Shown one piece after another: positions 5,198-6,523 of a stretch of DNA of 6,523 nt. The notes beneath the pieces are model-generated. The model did no database searches. It was not told the DNA's origin and worked only from the letters and a program-made list of their open reading frames with translations. The stretch is from CAMCYM01 sp041191165 (GTDB lineage Bacteria > Bacteroidota > Bacteroidia > Flavobacteriales_D > Sanyastnellaceae). The stretch spans positions 1 through 6,523 of the forward strand of contig JBEEPJ010000119.1 of the NCBI GenBank assembly GCA_041191165.1. The letters are read 5' to 3'. A program made the translations under genes and the position numbers. Each line of letters begins with the position of its first letter. Within the stretch, counting starts at the first letter, position 1.

Positions 5198-6523
5198 ATG
5201 CGCACACTCCTCCCCCACCTCCACCCCTCCGGGTTTGCCCTGCTCCTGATGGCCTTGACGGCCCTGCAACTCGACGTGCAAGCCCGCACCGGCAGCCCCG
5301 CGAACCCCGCGAGCCTCGGCAAAGCCGCGAACCCTGCGAGCCCTGGCATGGCGATTCCCCCGGCGGAAAACGAAAAAGTGGTGGCCTCCAAAATCGACCA
5401 AGTCGTGGTGTTTCAAGCGGGGGCCCAGGTGCGCCGCACCGCTGAGGTCACCCTCGTCCCCGGCGTGATGACCTTGGTTTTCAGCAATCTCAGCCCGTCT
5501 GTGAACCCGGGCATCGTCCGCATCACCGGCGATGGCCCCTTCGAAGTGCTCAGCACCAGCCACCGCTTCCATGTGGATACCATCTCGGGACAGTCGAGCC
5601 AGGCCGCCCGCGAGCGCTTGATCAAGCAGCGCGAAGAACTCAACGACCGCATCAACGTGGTTTCCGGCAAGGGCATCCTCTACGACCGCGAGGAGCAACT
5701 GCTGCTCAACAACCAGTCCTTCCTGGTCAAAGACAGCGGGGTAGACCTGCAGCGCCTCATCGACGCGAACCGCTTCTTCAATGAGCGATTTGCGGCCATC
5801 CACGCGAATCGGGCTGCCTTGGACAAGGAGATCAAAGGTTTGCAAGAACAAATCCTCGCCCTCGACAAAGAACTCGCCGCCCTGCCTGCGCTGCTGACCA
5901 AGAGCACCCTGGAAATGCTCGTTCGCATCGACGCCCAGCAAGCGGGAAAAGGCGCGCTGATGCTCTCGTACTGGATGCCCAATGCCACTTGGACCCCCAG
6001 CTACAATGCGCGGGTCAAGGACCTGAAAATGCCCCTGCAACTGGAGTACCAGGCGATGGTCTACAACTCCACCGGAGAGGATTGGAAGCAAGTCGCCCTG
6101 AGCATCTCCACGGGAGCCCCTAGCGCAAACCGCGCCAAGCCGCAGCTCAGCCCCTACAACTTGTCCTTCATGCCCATCTCCCCGGCGGCGGCCTTTCGCC
6201 CCAACCTCAACCAGCCCTCTCTTTTCATGGACGCAGCGCGACCCACTCAGGTGGAAGCGCTCTCTTCCCGGGGAATGGCTGACGATGACATGGACTACCG
6301 GGGAAACTTGGCCTACACGCCTGTGACCGTCTCGGAATCGCCGACCCAAACCCGCTTCGATGTCTCCGGCCGCCAGGACATCACGGCGGATGGGCTGCAA
6401 CATTCTGTTCGGATCCACAACCACTCCCTCAACGTCGAGTACCTCTATCAGTGCACGCCCAAGCTCGACCCCCAGGTGTACCTCACGGCGCTGCTCACCG
6501 ATTGGGAAAAGTTGGACCTCATC
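5198..6523 (+). CDS. Exported DUF4140/DUF4139 (MuiA-family) protein, N-terminal 442 residues
   Basis: The frame is open from ATG 5198 to the window edge, so the C-terminus is missing. Residues 1-29 look like a signal peptide: an Arg near the start, a hydrophobic run at about 12-23 (FALLLMALTALQ) and VQA before the likely cut after 29. A Pro/Ala/Gly-rich linker with a duplicated 9-residue unit follows (33-50). Residues 65-120 match the N-terminal DUF4140 pattern (VVVFQAGAQVRRTAEVTLVPG). A mostly helical, coiled-coil-prone stretch covers about 131-232. From about 253 the DUF4139 domain begins, with LSYWMPNATWTPSYNARV (256-273), YNSTGEDWKQVALSISTGAPS (289-309) and YQCTPKLDPQVYLTALLTDW (417-436). 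Proteins of this family are usually 500-650 residues and are often called mucoidy inhibitor MuiA-like; their biochemical role is unsettled. The start is not supported by a Shine-Dalgarno sequence; it is chosen because it supplies the signal peptide. The long open frame antisense to it (5174-6424) is a composition shadow. Confidence 0.88.
   Translation, partial: MRTLLPHLHPSGFALLLMALTALQLDVQARTGSPANPASLGKAANPASPGMAIPPAENEKVVASKIDQVVVFQAGAQVRRTAEVTLVPGVMTLVFSNLSPSVNPGIVRITGDGPFEVLSTSHRFHVDTISGQSSQAARERLIKQREELNDRINVVSGKGILYDREEQLLLNNQSFLVKDSGVDLQRLIDANRFFNERFAAIHANRAALDKEIKGLQEQILALDKELAALPALLTKSTLEMLVRIDAQQAGKGALMLSYWMPNATWTPSYNARVKDLKMPLQLEYQAMVYNSTGEDWKQVALSISTGAPSANRAKPQLSPYNLSFMPISPAAAFRPNLNQPSLFMDAARPTQVEALSSRGMADDDMDYRGNLAYTPVTVSESPTQTRFDVSGRQDITADGLQHSVRIHNHSLNVEYLYQCTPKLDPQVYLTALLTDWEKLDLI
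5294..5347 (+). repeat. 27-bp in-frame tandem duplication in the MuiA-family gene
   Basis: Two consecutive 27-base units (5294-5320 and 5321-5347) encode SPANPASLG and KAANPASPG. The shared 23-base core (5298-5320 against 5325-5347) differs at three positions. The unit is nine codons, so copy-number change keeps the frame. It sits just after the predicted signal peptide and would form a flexible Pro/Ala/Asn linker. Confidence 0.8.

Noticed and set aside
5174..6424. 416-codon minus-strand open frame at the right end
   Set aside because: The + strand frame from 5198 has a signal peptide and recognisable DUF4140/DUF4139 motifs; the antisense translation is compositionally biased and unrecognisable.

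Overview
This window is about 65% GC by eye and looks like a chromosomal housekeeping segment from a high-GC member of the Bacteroidota. Three things point that way. The AspRS and TrpRS sequences read like Bacteroidota versions of these enzymes. The aspS promoter has the Bacteroidota layout, TTG - 19 bases - TAAATTTG. The genes start without convincing Shine-Dalgarno sequences. No lineage below phylum can be named from the sequence alone. I see no mobile element, CRISPR array, rRNA or tRNA, and no stretch above 300 bases lacks a gene.

Layout from left to right. (1) The last 46 codons of a redoxin/AhpC-TSA type thiol protein on + end at 143. (2) A complete carboxyltransferase (beta) subunit of an acyl-CoA carboxylase, most like propionyl-CoA carboxylase PccB, lies on - (162-1757) and converges on gene 1, with a small hairpin between the two stops. 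(3) A 108-base divergent promoter region (1758-1865). (4) A likely + strand operon follows: aspS (aspartyl-tRNA synthetase), a bacilliredoxin of the BrxA/BrxB family, then trpS (tryptophanyl-tRNA synthetase). A tandem TTCTCNN heptamer repeat sits directly in front of the bacilliredoxin start. (5) A 123-base intergenic region carries a plausible promoter. (6) The first 442 codons of an exported DUF4140/DUF4139 (MuiA-family) protein on + run off the right edge.

How they fit together: aspS and trpS supply charged tRNAs, and the bacilliredoxin between them would reduce mixed disulfides between low-molecular-weight thiols and protein cysteines. The carboxylase subunit serves propionyl-CoA/methylmalonyl-CoA (or acetyl-CoA) metabolism and needs a biotin carboxylase partner that is not in the window. 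The MuiA-like protein is probably periplasmic or surface associated and of unknown function. Nothing here amounts to a clearly new biological system. The items most worth checking are the heptamer repeat in the bacilliredoxin leader, the placement of a thiol-redox gene between two tRNA synthetase genes, and the leader and N-terminal repeat of the MuiA-like gene.
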